A stretch of DNA of 64,000 nucleotides from Minwuia sp048007105 (GTDB taxonomy: Bacteria > Pseudomonadota > Alphaproteobacteria > Minwuiales > Minwuiaceae). Made by a program: the position numbers and the translations under genes. The notes below the pieces were generated by a model. The model worked only from the letters and a program-made list of their open reading frames with translations. It did not search any database and had not been told where the DNA came from. Within the stretch, counting starts at the first letter, position 1; each line of letters opens with the position of its first letter. Positions 43,924-53,282 of the stretch are shown here, in pieces. The DNA is taken from positions 2,046,001 through 2,110,000 of the forward strand of contig NZ_CP180352.1 of the NCBI RefSeq assembly GCF_048007105.1, read 5' to 3'.

Positions 43924-45168
43924 CACCGCCTCGAAGGGAAACCGCGATAGCAGCTCCTGGCCGTCCGGGGTGATCAGCACCTGCTGTTCCAGCTTCACGC
44001 CCTCGCCGCCATCGCCCGCCCCGATGAAGCTCTCCACGCACAGCGTCATGCCGGGCAGGATCTCGCCGTCATAGCCGGCGTCGGGGAAATCGGCGCGGTG
44101 GTAGAGGTAGGGATACTCGCCGGTCATGCCGCAGCCATGGGCTGACAGATAGTATCGGTGGGGCGCGTAGCGTTCCGGAATGTCCCAGGCGGCGTCGGCG
44201 TAGTCGCGGAAACTCATGCCGGCCTTCAGGATCGACATGTTGTGGTGCACCTGCTCGTGCGCCAGCCGGTACAGCGCCTTCTGGTCTTCGGTCGGCGCTT
44301 CCGGCCCGCTGTGGAAGGTGCGGGAGAAGTCGGAATAGTAGCCATGGCAGCCGACGACATCGGTGTCGAGGCAGATCAGTTCGTTCTCGCCGATGACGCG
44401 CGGTCCGGCCTCTCGGAACCACGGATTGGTGCGCGGGCCCGAGTTCAGCAGGCGTGTCTCGCAATAGTCGCCATTGCCGGCGGTCACGGCCTGCACCAGA
44501 ACGGACCAGAGCTCGTTCTCGGTCTGGCCGGGGCGGATGGCGGCGCGCATCTCCGCGACCGCCCGCTCGGTCGCGCGCAGGGAAGCGCGAATGCACTTCA
44601 CTTCCTCGTCCGACTTGATCGCCCGCGCCATCTCGACCGGCTCCTGTGCGTCGATGACGCGGATGCCCTCGCCGGCGAGCGCGATCGCGGCTCCGGCGTT
44701 CATCCGCTCCAGACCGACCCGGGCGCCGGCGCCCGCGAGACCGGTCAGCGTACCCGCCATTCCCTTCGCCCAGGCGCGTTCCCGCGCCGCGATGCCCGGG
44801 CCGGCAGAGACGAAGCTGGCGGTGAAGGCCGGCCGAACCTCATCGACGGTCTCAATGCCTTCGGCCAGGTGCGCGCAGCCGGCGAATTCATAGAGGATCG
44901 ACCGGTCGGCAGTCAGCAACAGGTAGCGCGCCGGCGTGTTCCGCTGGGTGAAGACCTGCATGTTCCGTGTGCCGGTCGCGTATCGCACATTGACCGGGTC
45001 CGACAGGATCACGGCATCGATGTCGCGGCGCGCCATCTCGGACCGGACCCGGCCCAGCCGGTATGAACGCACTGCGGCGAGATCGATCCCCGCGCTCTCC
45101 GGCGCGCCGTCCAGCAAAGCCAGATCGGGCATGGCGCCGCGGTCGGCGTGCCAGTCCAGTGTCGTCAT
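43912..45168 (-). CDS. M24-family metallopeptidase (Xaa-Pro dipeptidase-like)
   Basis: Pita-bread-fold protein of 418 residues with an N-terminal creatinase-like domain and a C-terminal M24 catalytic domain. The expected metal ligands are present: Asp in CLDTDVV, Asp in YYSDFSRTF, His in SAHGCGMTGE, Glu in LCVESFIGAG and Glu in VKLEQQVLI. Full-length for the family. ATG 45168 follows GGGGAG; upstream codons would add an unrelated tail. Could be an aminopeptidase P, a creatinase-like hydrolase or a DMSP lyase-like (DddP) relative; the subgroup cannot be settled here. Confidence 0.87.
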   Translation of the reverse strand: MTTLDWHADRGAMPDLALLDGAPESAGIDLAAVRSYRLGRVRSEMARRDIDAVILSDPVNVRYATGTRNMQVFTQRNTPARYLLLTADRSILYEFAGCAHLAEGIETVDEVRPAFTASFVSAGPGIAARERAWAKGMAGTLTGLAGAGARVGLERMNAGAAIALAGEGIRVIDAQEPVEMARAIKSDEEVKCIRASLRATERAVAEMRAAIRPGQTENELWSVLVQAVTAGNGDYCETRLLNSGPRTNPWFREAGPRVIGENELICLDTDVVGCHGYYSDFSRTFHSGPEAPTEDQKALYRLAHEQVHHNMSILKAGMSFRDYADAAWDIPERYAPHRYYLSAHGCGMTGEYPYLYHRADFPDAGYDGEILPGMTLCVESFIGAGDGGEGVKLEQQVLITPDGQELLSRFPFEAVLLT

Positions 45169-45277
45169 CTTTCTCCCCGGTTCCGGTTCGGTTGTTTCCT
45201 CTCTCGCGCTGATAGCATTCGGGCGCCCGGCGCGAACGTGCGAATGCGACATCGGTCTTTCCGGCGCTGGCATTATA

Positions 45278-45292
45278 ATTGCTACAAGCAAT
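45278..45292. promoter_or_regulatory. Inverted repeat ATTGC-N5-GCAAT in an AT-rich promoter region
   Basis: Perfect 5-base arms around TACAA, 23 bases upstream of the pseudo-receiver ATG, in an AT-rich patch (TTATAATTGC). TATAAT at 45274-45279 itself matches a -10 element, so a protein bound at the repeat would cover the likely transcription start. Confidence 0.35.
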
Positions 45293-45314
45293 AAAAATCG
45301 CATGGGAGAGTGCA

Positions 45315-45740
45315 ATGGGCGTGATGATGTCTCAATTCGGTGTAACAGGACGTGTGCCGCGGGTGCTTTATGTGGATTCCGACCCGCTGAGCCGGCGGCT
45401 TGCCGAGTGCTACTGCCTTGCCAGCGGCTGGGCGCTGATGACCGCCGCGACAGGGGCTGAAGCGGTCAGCCTGGCGGGCGAGGCCACCTACTCGGCCATT
45501 GCCTGCAATGCGGTCCTCGACGACATGACCGGTCTTGAACTTGGGCAGGCCATTCGGGACCGGGCGTTCGCAAACCGCCGGACGCCGCTGTTCGTGGTGA
45601 CCAGCAGCGCGGAGCTGGTGAACAAGGTCCAGGCCGAACGGATCGGCGTGCGCGAAGTGCTGGAGCACCCGATCTCGCTGACCCGGTTCCAGGATACCGT
45701 GCGGCGTCTGAACAGCCGCACGCCGGCCCTTGTCGCCTAG
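45315..45740 (+). CDS. Stand-alone receiver-like domain lacking the phosphoacceptor Asp
   Basis: A 141-residue CheY-like fold. The acidic pocket is present (D21 and D23 in YVDSDPL), but the position of the phosphorylated aspartate is N65 (ACNAVLDDMTGLELG, eight residues before the conserved Gly), and the conserved lysine is H118 (VLEHPIS). T96 is kept (VVTSSAE). It therefore cannot be phosphorylated in the usual way and is best called a pseudo-receiver, perhaps acting through protein contacts. GGGAGAG precedes ATG 45315. It stands alone with no kinase next to it. Confidence 0.82.
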   Translation: MGVMMSQFGVTGRVPRVLYVDSDPLSRRLAECYCLASGWALMTAATGAEAVSLAGEATYSAIACNAVLDDMTGLELGQAIRDRAFANRRTPLFVVTSSAELVNKVQAERIGVREVLEHPISLTRFQDTVRRLNSRTPALVA

Positions 45741-46000
45741 TGGAGTGTCACGACCGTATCGCGGTGACCGACCGACGCCGGCTTGATCAGGTCGCCGCCT
45801 GCGATCCGTACCGAATGCAGGCGCCCCTCGATCTCGCGTTCCCAGAAATCCAGGAACTTCCGGATGCGGGGGTAGTCCGGCGCCAGATCCAGCGTCTGCC
45901 AGACGAAGCTCTGCAGCAGGTCGGGATGGTCCGGCATGTGATAGAGGATTTCCGCCGTGGTCAGCCGGTAGCCGGCGAGTTGCTGTCCGAATTCGCTCAT
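45737..46000 (-). CDS. Usg-family protein
   Basis: An 87-residue conserved protein of the Usg family, common in alphaproteobacteria and of unknown function. Recognised from GYRLTTAEILYHMPDHPDLLQSFVWQ and FLDFWEREIEGRLHSV segments (read in parts). ATG 46000 is supported by GAGGAGTG just upstream; a further upstream ATG would add an unrelated N-terminus. The stop overlaps the convergent pseudo-receiver stop by four bases. The AT-rich block at about 46046-46095 likely carries its promoter. Confidence 0.85.
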   Translation of the reverse strand: MSEFGQQLAGYRLTTAEILYHMPDHPDLLQSFVWQTLDLAPDYPRIRKFLDFWEREIEGRLHSVRIAGGDLIKPASVGHRDTVVTLH

Positions 46001-46171
46001 GGTCACTCCTCGGATGGGAATCGACAGGCAGTAGGAAATGCTCCACGGATTCTTCATCGAATTCAATAATATAAGTTAAATCAATATGTTAGCAGTCATC
46101 AAGGGTGAGTGCTGCCAGCGCGTCGGGACGCGATGTTGCCCGGCCATGGACTTTTTTCGCTTCGCGCCCAG

Positions 46172-46200
46172 TTGACAGGTGGAAGCCCAGAAATTATCTC
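46172..46200 (+). promoter_or_regulatory. Predicted promoter of groESL
   Basis: TTGACA (46172-46177) is followed after 17 bases by TATCTC (46195-46200), a good housekeeping-type -35/-10 pair placing the transcription start within or just before the CIRCE element. A heat-shock sigma element could overlap it but is not clear-cut. Confidence 0.65.
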
Positions 46201-46213
46201 CGGCCCGACATCG

Positions 46214-46240
46214 TTAGCACTCGCCTGATGGGAGTGCTAA
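46214..46240 (+). promoter_or_regulatory. CIRCE element (HrcA operator) of groESL
   Basis: TTAGCACTC-N9-GAGTGCTAA matches the CIRCE consensus perfectly, with both nine-base arms identical to the canonical inverted repeat. It lies 35 bases upstream of groES, where HrcA repressor binding blocks transcription; HrcA itself is not in the window. Confidence 0.97.
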
Positions 46241-46275
46241 CGGAGGTTCAGAAACATACCTGATGGAGGGTACTT

Positions 46276-46587
46276 ATGGGCTTTCGGCCTCTGCACGATC
46301 GTGTGCTTGTCCGTCGCGTCGACTCCGAGGAGAAGACCAAGGGCGGCATCATCATCCCCGACAACGCGAAGGAAAAGCCGTCCGAGGGCGAGATCGTCGC
46401 CGTCGGCAATGGCGCGCGCAACGAGAACGGCGAACTGATCGCGCTGGACGTGAAGCCGGGCGACCGGGTCCTGTTCGGCAAGTGGTCCGGCACCGAGGTC
46501 AAGATCGACGGTGAAGACCTGCTGATCATGAAGGAGTCGGACATCATGGGCGTCATCGACAGCGCCGCTCAGGCGAAGGCCGCCTGA
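46276..46587 (+). CDS. groES: Co-chaperonin GroES
   Basis: Ten-kDa lid of the GroEL folding chamber, 103 residues. Shows FRPLHDRVLVRRVDSEEKT, GGIIIPDNAKEKPSEGE (mobile loop), VKPGDRVLFGKWSG and the terminal hydrophobic IMKESDIMGVI. GGAGGG precedes the ATG. First gene of the CIRCE-controlled groESL operon. Confidence 0.98.
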   Translation: MGFRPLHDRVLVRRVDSEEKTKGGIIIPDNAKEKPSEGEIVAVGNGARNENGELIALDVKPGDRVLFGKWSGTEVKIDGEDLLIMKESDIMGVIDSAAQAKAA

Positions 46588-46674
46588 GGCTCCGACGACC
46601 ACCGACACCGCTCAACCGAATTCCTGCAGCGCCGGAGCGCCGGCGCGCGGAGATCAATGGGAGATTGATGAGAT

Positions 46675-48321
<1,647 letters not shown>

Positions 48322-48365
48322 TCGGACGGTCCATCCGTCCGGGCATCCAGCCCAGACCAATCGGG

Positions 48366-48397
48366 AAGGCCGCGTTCCGCAAGGGACGCGGCCTTTT
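48366..48397 (+). terminator. Rho-independent terminator of groESL
   Basis: AAGGCCGCGT pairs perfectly with ACGCGGCCTT (ten base pairs plus inner C-G pairs) around a GCAA loop, followed by TTTT and a further T-rich stretch. It sits 45 bases after the groEL stop. On the minus strand it is also close to the 3' end of the convergent P450 gene. Confidence 0.92.
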
Positions 48398-48402
48398 CCG
48401 TT

Positions 48403-49575
48403 TCAGGCCAGCGCCGTTTCCCAGGCGACCGGCATGTTCAGCGGGCCGCGGAAGGCCCAGCCGCCGAACCCGGTCTCGCCGTCCAGCCGCAGCCCCTTCA
48501 GCCGCTCGAAGATCATCGGCAGCGCCACGTCGGCGATCAGGCACCGCGATGCGGCCGCGCCGGCGCAAAAGTGCGGTCCGGCGCCGAAGGGGATCGCGGC
48601 CCTTGCGTCCTGGGTGATGTCGAAGACGTCCGGGCGGGCGAACTGGCTTTCGTCGCGGTTGCCGGAGCCGAACATGAAGAACACCAGATCGTCGGGCTCC
48701 AGCGTCACCCCTTCCAGCCTGTGTTCCCTTGCGATACGCCGGGGCGACATCCCGATCGGCGCGATCCAGCGCACATACTCGTGGAAGGCGTCCAGCCAGC
48801 TCACCTTGCCTTCGAGGACCATCTGCAACTGGTCGGGATGGGTCAGCAGCGCCCAGACCAGCCCTGCGATGGCGTCGCGAGGTTCGTTCTGGCCGCCCGA
48901 GATGGCGAGCTTCACATTGGCGCGGTACTGCGCCTCGCTGAAGCCGGCCTGAAGCTGGATGGAAAGCAGCGATGAGTCCGGCTCCGCCGTCAGCTTGGGG
49001 ATCATCTCGTCGATGTGCCGGTCGATCGACGCCGTGCAGTCGTGGCAGTTGGCCTCGACTGCCGCGTCGCCGCGATAGTTCGCGCAGCCGTCGATCATGC
49101 CCTGACTGACGCGGTCCATCTCCTGCCAGCTCATGTTGGTCAGGCCGGTGATCACCTTCAGCGCCTCGCCGGAGATACGCATGGCGATCTCACGCACCAT
49201 GTCGGCCCGGCCGAGGGGCGCGATCTCGTCCAGGGTTTCCCGGGTGAAGTCTTCGAACGCGGCCTTCCACACGGCCTTCACGGTCGCCGGGGACCAGACG
49301 GGGAAGGTAGCCTTGCGTTCGGCCCGGTGCGGCGCGCCGTCCTTCCGCATCATGTTCTGGCCCATCAGCTTCGTCATCAGCCCGTTCGGCTGGTCGGAGG
49401 AGAAGATCTCGATCTTCTTCTCGTTCTCGAAGATGTCGTCCCGGCGGGTGATGAGCGTCGCCCCGAGCTGGGGGACGAAGCTGATCGGTTGCTCCGCGCG
49501 CATCCGCTTCAGATCCGGGTAGGGATCCTTCCAGAAGACCGCTGGATCGATGTTGTAGACCGGCGCGTCCGACAT
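48403..49575 (-). CDS. Cytochrome P450
   Basis: Soluble haem-thiolate monooxygenase, 390 residues, bacterial class I type needing a ferredoxin and reductase (none adjacent). The haem-binding loop FGAGPHFCAGA has the axial Cys; the K-helix ExxR appears as EYVRW. The I-helix segment that usually reads A/G-G-x-D/E-T-T is SGGQNEPRD here, so the conserved acid-threonine pair used in O2 activation is Asn-Glu. This could mark a subfamily with altered proton delivery. ATG 49575 follows GGGAGG. Divergent from a small monooxygenase-like gene. Substrate unknown. Confidence 0.93.
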   Translation of the reverse strand: MSDAPVYNIDPAVFWKDPYPDLKRMRAEQPISFVPQLGATLITRRDDIFENEKKIEIFSSDQPNGLMTKLMGQNMMRKDGAPHRAERKATFPVWSPATVKAVWKAAFEDFTRETLDEIAPLGRADMVREIAMRISGEALKVITGLTNMSWQEMDRVSQGMIDGCANYRGDAAVEANCHDCTASIDRHIDEMIPKLTAEPDSSLLSIQLQAGFSEAQYRANVKLAISGGQNEPRDAIAGLVWALLTHPDQLQMVLEGKVSWLDAFHEYVRWIAPIGMSPRRIAREHRLEGVTLEPDDLVFFMFGSGNRDESQFARPDVFDITQDARAAIPFGAGPHFCAGAAASRCLIADVALPMIFERLKGLRLDGETGFGGWAFRGPLNMPVAWETALA

Positions 49576-49716
49576 GTGTCCTCCCAGCACATGAGCCCTT
49601 CCAGCGCCACCACCTTGTCTGCCTGGCTCGGGCGCTGCGGGGCCGAGCGATCAAATGACTGTCTCGGCCCGCCTTCGAAACGTATCATGACCGTCGAGCA
49701 ACCGGGAGGAAACGCC

Positions 49717-50046
49717 ATGATCATTGCCATCGTCCGCATTCCCATGGAGGGCGGAAAGCGTCCGAAGGACACGGTCATCGAACAGTCCGTGAAATCGACC
49801 GAGATCTACAAGGACGTGAAAGGTCTTCGCCGGAAGTACTACCTCAACAGCGAGTCAGGTGGTGGCGGCGTCTACGAGTTCGCGACCCGCGAGGCGGCCG
49901 AGGCGTGGTTTCATGACGGCTGGGCGGACTGGATGGAAGGCCGCTTCGGCGTGCGCCCCACGCTGGAGATCTACGACAACAATGTCGTGCTGGACAACGA
50001 GGCGGGCGAGGTCCGCGTCGACGGGAAGGCCCTGCAGACCGTCTGA
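49717..50046 (+). CDS. Small YdhR/ABM-like protein (putative mono-oxygenase fold)
   Basis: A 109-residue protein with features of the dimeric ferredoxin-like (alpha+beta barrel) monooxygenase/YdhR group: IIAIVRIPM, the SVKSTEIYKDVKGLRRKYYL helix-strand (seen in parts), and FATREAAEAWFHDGWADWM near the C-terminal third. Some members oxidise quinones; others have no known activity. GGGAGG precedes the ATG. It is divergent from the P450, but a link between them is only positional. Confidence 0.75.
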   Translation: MIIAIVRIPMEGGKRPKDTVIEQSVKSTEIYKDVKGLRRKYYLNSESGGGGVYEFATREAAEAWFHDGWADWMEGRFGVRPTLEIYDNNVVLDNEAGEVRVDGKALQTV

Positions 50047-50059
50047 TCAATTGGCCGAA

Positions 50060-50076
50060 CCCGGCCAGCGGCCGGG
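50060..50076. terminator. Weak hairpin between convergent genes
   Basis: CCCGGCC-AGC-GGCCGGG, seven perfect pairs, in the 71-base gap between convergent stop codons. No T-run on either side, so termination efficiency is doubtful. Confidence 0.3.
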
Positions 50077-50117
50077 CCATCAAGGCCACGCGGAGCGTCG
50101 CCGCGGAATGGCGGGTC

Positions 50118-50429
50118 TCAGTCGGAGCCGCGGTCGAAGAAGCGCTTGATGTAGCCCTTGCGGCCCTCGCGCCCGCGCTCGCGCTTGCGGTCCGCGTCTG
50201 TCCGCTCTTCCAGCGCGTCCTCAAGGTAGTCGATGATCGTGCGGTAGATCTGCCGGCGCGGACGGGTGACGTCCGCTGTCAGGTTCTCGACGCTCAGCCG
50301 GTCGATCATCATCTGGACGAAGACCGGATTCTCGCGCCAGGCCAGCGCGAGAAACAGCTTCAGCTTGTCGAATTCCTTCTCGACCTTGTCCTCGAGACGA
50401 TTGCGATCTTCGAGGGAATTCTCGTCCAT
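50118..50429 (-). CDS. Small conserved hypothetical protein
   Basis: Function not recognised. 103 residues, highly charged, predicted mostly helical: an N-terminal acidic-basic stretch (LEDRNRLEDKVEKEFDKLK), a short hydrophobic part (LFLALAW), then VQMMIDRLS and a basic C-terminus rich in Arg (DRKRERGREGRKG) that could bind nucleic acid. It is seven bases downstream of the TrcR gene and on the same strand, probably co-transcribed with it. Confidence 0.65.
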   Translation of the reverse strand: MDENSLEDRNRLEDKVEKEFDKLKLFLALAWRENPVFVQMMIDRLSVENLTADVTRPRRQIYRTIIDYLEDALEERTDADRKRERGREGRKGYIKRFFDRGSD

Positions 50430-50436
50430 CGTGGTG

Positions 50437-51135
50437 TCAGCTCTTTCCGAAAACGGAATCGACGGTCGGTTCGTCGTCGTCCTTGTCGTCGTTGTTGCGG
50501 CCCATGTTGAACGCAGCGGCAGCGAGACCGGCCGCGTCCGCGCTCAGGCGGTTCGCGGGATCCACAGGCTCCGGCGCGGCGTCAGGCAGCTCCGTGCCGT
50601 CGGCGATCGCCTTGCGCCGGCGCTCGGCGGCCTTCTCGACGGCGGCCGCGAGTTCGGTCTGCGTGCAGATGCCCAGGCTGACCGGGTCGGTCGGCTTGAT
50701 GTTCTGGATGTTCCAGTGGGTCCGCTCGCGGATCTTGTTGATCGTGTCCTTGGTGGTGCCGAGCAGGCGCTGGACCTGCGCATCCGTCAGTTCCGGATGA
50801 TGACGCAGGATCCAGGCGATCGCGGCGGGCCGGTCCTGACGCTTGGAGACCGGCGTGTAGCGGGCGCCCTTGGTCGTGCGGCTGGGCATGCTCCTGCTTT
50901 CGCGCAGTTCCAGATTCGCAGCCGTATCCTTCTCGCAGCGCTCGATTTCCTCGCGGGTCAGCTGGCTGTTCGCGATCGGATCGAGACCGACGATGTTCTG
51001 GGCGACCTCGCCGTCGGCGATGCCCTGGACTTCCAGCGGATGCAGACCGCAGAAGTCGGCGATCTGCCGGAAGCTGAGGGTCGTGTTGTCGACGAGCCAT
51101 ACGGCGGTCGCCTTCGGCATCAGGGGCAATGCCAA
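50437..51135 (-). CDS. trcR: TrcR/DUF1013-family cell-cycle transcriptional regulator
   Basis: Alphaproteobacterium-specific DUF1013 protein, 232 residues, named TrcR in Caulobacter where it associates with RNA polymerase. Recognised from MPKATAVWLVDNTTLSFRQIADF, FCGLHPLEVQGIADGEVA and the PELTDAQVQRLLGTTKDTI helix-turn-helix-like segment (read in parts), followed by NIKPTDPVSLGICTQTEL. The C-terminus is acidic and low-complexity (NNDDKDDDE). It is an independent pointer to an alphaproteobacterial host. Confidence 0.9.
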   Translation of the reverse strand: MALPLMPKATAVWLVDNTTLSFRQIADFCGLHPLEVQGIADGEVAQNIVGLDPIANSQLTREEIERCEKDTAANLELRESRSMPSRTTKGARYTPVSKRQDRPAAIAWILRHHPELTDAQVQRLLGTTKDTINKIRERTHWNIQNIKPTDPVSLGICTQTELAAAVEKAAERRRKAIADGTELPDAAPEPVDPANRLSADAAGLAAAAFNMGRNNDDKDDDEPTVDSVFGKS

Positions 51136-51219
51136 TGTCTTCTCCTGACGAAATTGGAAGTGAGATTATCGCCGGAATACAGCTTTGGCGCGCCGGCTGC
51201 AAGTTTCCCGAGCAGGGGC

Positions 51220-52230
51220 TTAGCCGCCGTCACGCACCTTCAGCATGATCTTGCCGACATGGTTGCTCTCTTCCATCAATTGGTGGGCCTTCGCTGCGTC
51301 CGCAAGGGGCAGGACCGTATCGATCACGGGCGCGACGGCGCCGGCTTCCAGCAGCGGCAGGACGTGCTCGGTGACGGCATCGACGATGGTGGCCTTCTCC
51401 TGCACCGAGCGGGCGCGCAGCGTCGATCCCGTCAGCGTCAGCCGCTTCAGCATCATCGGCAGGAAGTTGAACTCGACCTTGGGCGACTGCAGGAAAGCGA
51501 TCTGGACCAGCCGTCCCTCGACAGCCAGCGCCTTGACGTTGCGGGCGATGTAGTCGCCGCCGACCATGTCCAGGATCAGGTTCACGCCCGCGCCGCCGGT
51601 CAGCTCGTCGACGATGGCGACGAAGTCCTCGTCGCGATAGTTGATGGCGCGCTCTGCCCCGAGCTTCTCGCAGGCGGCGCACTTGTCGGCCGAGCCGGCG
51701 GTGGCGAAGACCCGCGCGCCGAAGCGCTTCGCGAGCTGGATTGCGGTCGTGCCGATGCCGCTGGAACCGCCGTGGATCAGGATACTTTCGCCGCCCTGCA
51801 GGCGTCCCCGGTCGAACACGTTGGTCCAGACGGTCAGATAGGTCTCCGGCACGGCCGCGGCGGCGACCATGTCCAGGTTCTGCGGCACCGGCATGCACTG
51901 CAGGGCGGGGGCGGTGCAGTACTCCGCATATCCGCCGCCCGCAACCAGCGCCATCACCCGGTCACCGGTCTTCCACTGGCTGACGCCGGCGCCGGTCGCG
52001 ACCACTTCGCCCGCGATCTCGAGACCCGGCAGGTCCGAGGCGCCCGGCGGCGGCGGATAATTGCCGGACCGCTGGGCGACATCGGGACGGTTGACGCCCG
52101 CAGCGGCGACGCGGACCAGCACTTCGTCGTGTGCAGGCTCGGGCACCGGGCGCTTCGTGGGCTTCAGAACCTCGGGTCCGCCGAAGCCGTCGATCTCGAC
52201 AGCGTTCATTTCCTCTGGCAGCGATGTCAT
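51220..52230 (-). CDS. Zinc-free quinone oxidoreductase (MDR superfamily, PIG3-like)
   Basis: NAD(P)H-dependent medium-chain reductase of 336 residues. The N-terminal GroES-like domain has the GVNRPDVAQRSGNYPPPPGAS signature, and the Rossmann domain shows GGSSGIGTTAIQLAKRFGA and ATAGSADKCAACEKLGA. The zinc-ligand residues of alcohol dehydrogenases are absent, matching the PIG3/TP53I3-like quinone oxidoreductase branch. Likely reduces quinones or enones. Divergent from the DUF1192 gene. Confidence 0.9.
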   Translation of the reverse strand: MTSLPEEMNAVEIDGFGGPEVLKPTKRPVPEPAHDEVLVRVAAAGVNRPDVAQRSGNYPPPPGASDLPGLEIAGEVVATGAGVSQWKTGDRVMALVAGGGYAEYCTAPALQCMPVPQNLDMVAAAAVPETYLTVWTNVFDRGRLQGGESILIHGGSSGIGTTAIQLAKRFGARVFATAGSADKCAACEKLGAERAINYRDEDFVAIVDELTGGAGVNLILDMVGGDYIARNVKALAVEGRLVQIAFLQSPKVEFNFLPMMLKRLTLTGSTLRARSVQEKATIVDAVTEHVLPLLEAGAVAPVIDTVLPLADAAKAHQLMEESNHVGKIMLKVRDGG

Positions 52231-52321
52231 GCCTGTCTCCCTGTGCTGTCCGGGCGTGTTGGTGCCGGGTCTGGGTTCGATCTATTGTGATGATCCGACG
52301 GCGGCAAGAAAGGAATCTGGA

Positions 52322-52501
52322 ATGGACGACGAGGAACGCGCCCGGGAGACATTCTTCGCCGAACGCGATCTGGATGATGTGTCGGTCGAGGAACTGCGTG
52401 AGCGGATCGCCGGTCTGGAAGCGGAGATCGATCGGCTGAAGCAGGCGATCGAGAAGAAGACTGCGCATCTCAGCGCGGCGGACGCCGTCTTCAAGCGCTA
52501 G
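52322..52501 (+). CDS. DUF1192-family small protein
   Basis: A 59-residue alphaproteobacterial protein. The segment VEELRERIAGLEAEIDRLK is a short coiled coil typical of DUF1192, ending with KKTAHLSAADAVFKR. Function unknown. The ATG at 52322 follows AAAGGAATCTGG. The 3' end overlaps the convergent PAS protein gene by 11 bases. Confidence 0.85.
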   Translation: MDDEERARETFFAERDLDDVSVEELRERIAGLEAEIDRLKQAIEKKTAHLSAADAVFKR

Positions 52502-52985
52502 ACATCGGGCCGCGGGGCTGACCGTTCGCGACGCCGAGGACCATGTCGATGACGGCGCCGTCGCTGGCGAGCGGCAGCATCAACCGGTCGAACAGGTAGG
52601 CGCTGCCGTCGAACAGGGCCTCCTTGCCGGTCGTCATGACGGGGCCGCGCCCCTCGACCACGCGGCTGACAAGATCGATGAACTCGAACCGTCCCGGTCC
52701 GCACTTCGGGTCGTCGAGCCACCTGCCGGTCGCGTCGCCGCCGGACCATGCGGCAATCTGCGTGCCGATGAGCCGGTAGCGGAATCTCTCGCCGCCGGGT
52801 TCGACGTCGATGAGGAAAATCTGCGGCAGATAGCGGAGGAGGCGCTCGGGCGAAAAGTCCTGACGGCCGGGCAACCCGCCATCGACGGCCGATTCCAGCC
52901 ACAGCCCGTGCACGAAGGACAGGGCGCCCGCTGGAACCGGGTGTCCGTCAACCGTTCCGGACGCCCTGAAATGCGCGTCGTTCAT
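52491..52985 (-). CDS. PAS-domain (PAS_5-type) protein
   Basis: A 164-residue single-domain protein of the PAS_5 family common in alphaproteobacteria. Recognised from LLRYLPQIFLIDVEPGGERFRYRLIGTQI-type pattern (read across residues 48-77), the GRWLDDPKCG turn and a C-terminal YLFDRLMLPLASDG strand pair. PAS_5 proteins may sense small molecules but most are uncharacterised. ATG 52985 is favoured over an upstream start because GGGG is eight bases ahead of it. Confidence 0.82.
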   Translation of the reverse strand: MNDAHFRASGTVDGHPVPAGALSFVHGLWLESAVDGGLPGRQDFSPERLLRYLPQIFLIDVEPGGERFRYRLIGTQIAAWSGGDATGRWLDDPKCGPGRFEFIDLVSRVVEGRGPVMTTGKEALFDGSAYLFDRLMLPLASDGAVIDMVLGVANGQPRGPMSSA

Positions 52986-53084
52986 CGCCCATTCCCCGGG
53001 AGCCGCATGCCCGCATCCTATCGAAACGATCGGACACCGCAAAATTTTCTCTGCGTCTTTAACCTTTATTAACAGCTGTCGTGG

Positions 53085-53179
53085 CAATGTGCGGGGTGAG
53101 AAGACAGATGTCTCTCACCCTCCCTGTCGAACTCGGCCGCTCCGTTTCCTCCCCCTCGGAGCGGCCGTCCTTTCTTTTT
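53085..53179 (+). ncRNA. Candidate Hfq-type small RNA with CCUCCC (anti-Shine-Dalgarno) tracts
   Basis: Non-coding plus-strand segment with two strong hairpins. Hairpin 1 (53094-53120): GGGTGAG + AGACA pair with TGTCT + CTCACCC (12 pairs, one bulge). Hairpin 2 (53134-53167): CGGCCGCTCCG pairs perfectly with CGGAGCGGCCG (11 pairs), followed by TCCTTTCTTTTT, a textbook intrinsic terminator. A CCCTCCC run lies single-stranded between them and CCTCCCCC lies in the terminator loop; such tracts can pair with ribosome-binding sites, as in alphaproteobacterial AbcR-like sRNAs. An AT-rich patch (53041-53072) could hold the promoter. No upstream gene on this strand needs the terminator (the nearest stops 580 bases before). 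Confidence 0.6.
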
Positions 53180-53246
53180 CCATGCCATCTACGAAAGAAG
53201 ATTGCGTCAAACGGCGCTGTTCTGTTCGTTCATTAAATTCAGGCGC

Positions 53247-53276
53247 TTGACTGCCGCTCCGAGTCCGGTCTTAATC
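53247..53276 (+). promoter_or_regulatory. Putative promoter of the metY leader
   Basis: TTGACT (53247-53252) and TTAATC (53271-53276) with an 18-base spacer form a fair -35/-10 pair. Transcription would begin near 53283 and cover the hairpins ahead of metY. Confidence 0.45.
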
Positions 53277-53282
53277 TCGCCC

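Noticed and set aside
53109..53232. Short open frame (ATG TCT CTC ACC ...) overlapping the candidate sRNA
   Set aside because: It runs through a perfect intrinsic terminator stem, lacks a ribosome-binding site, and resembles no protein.
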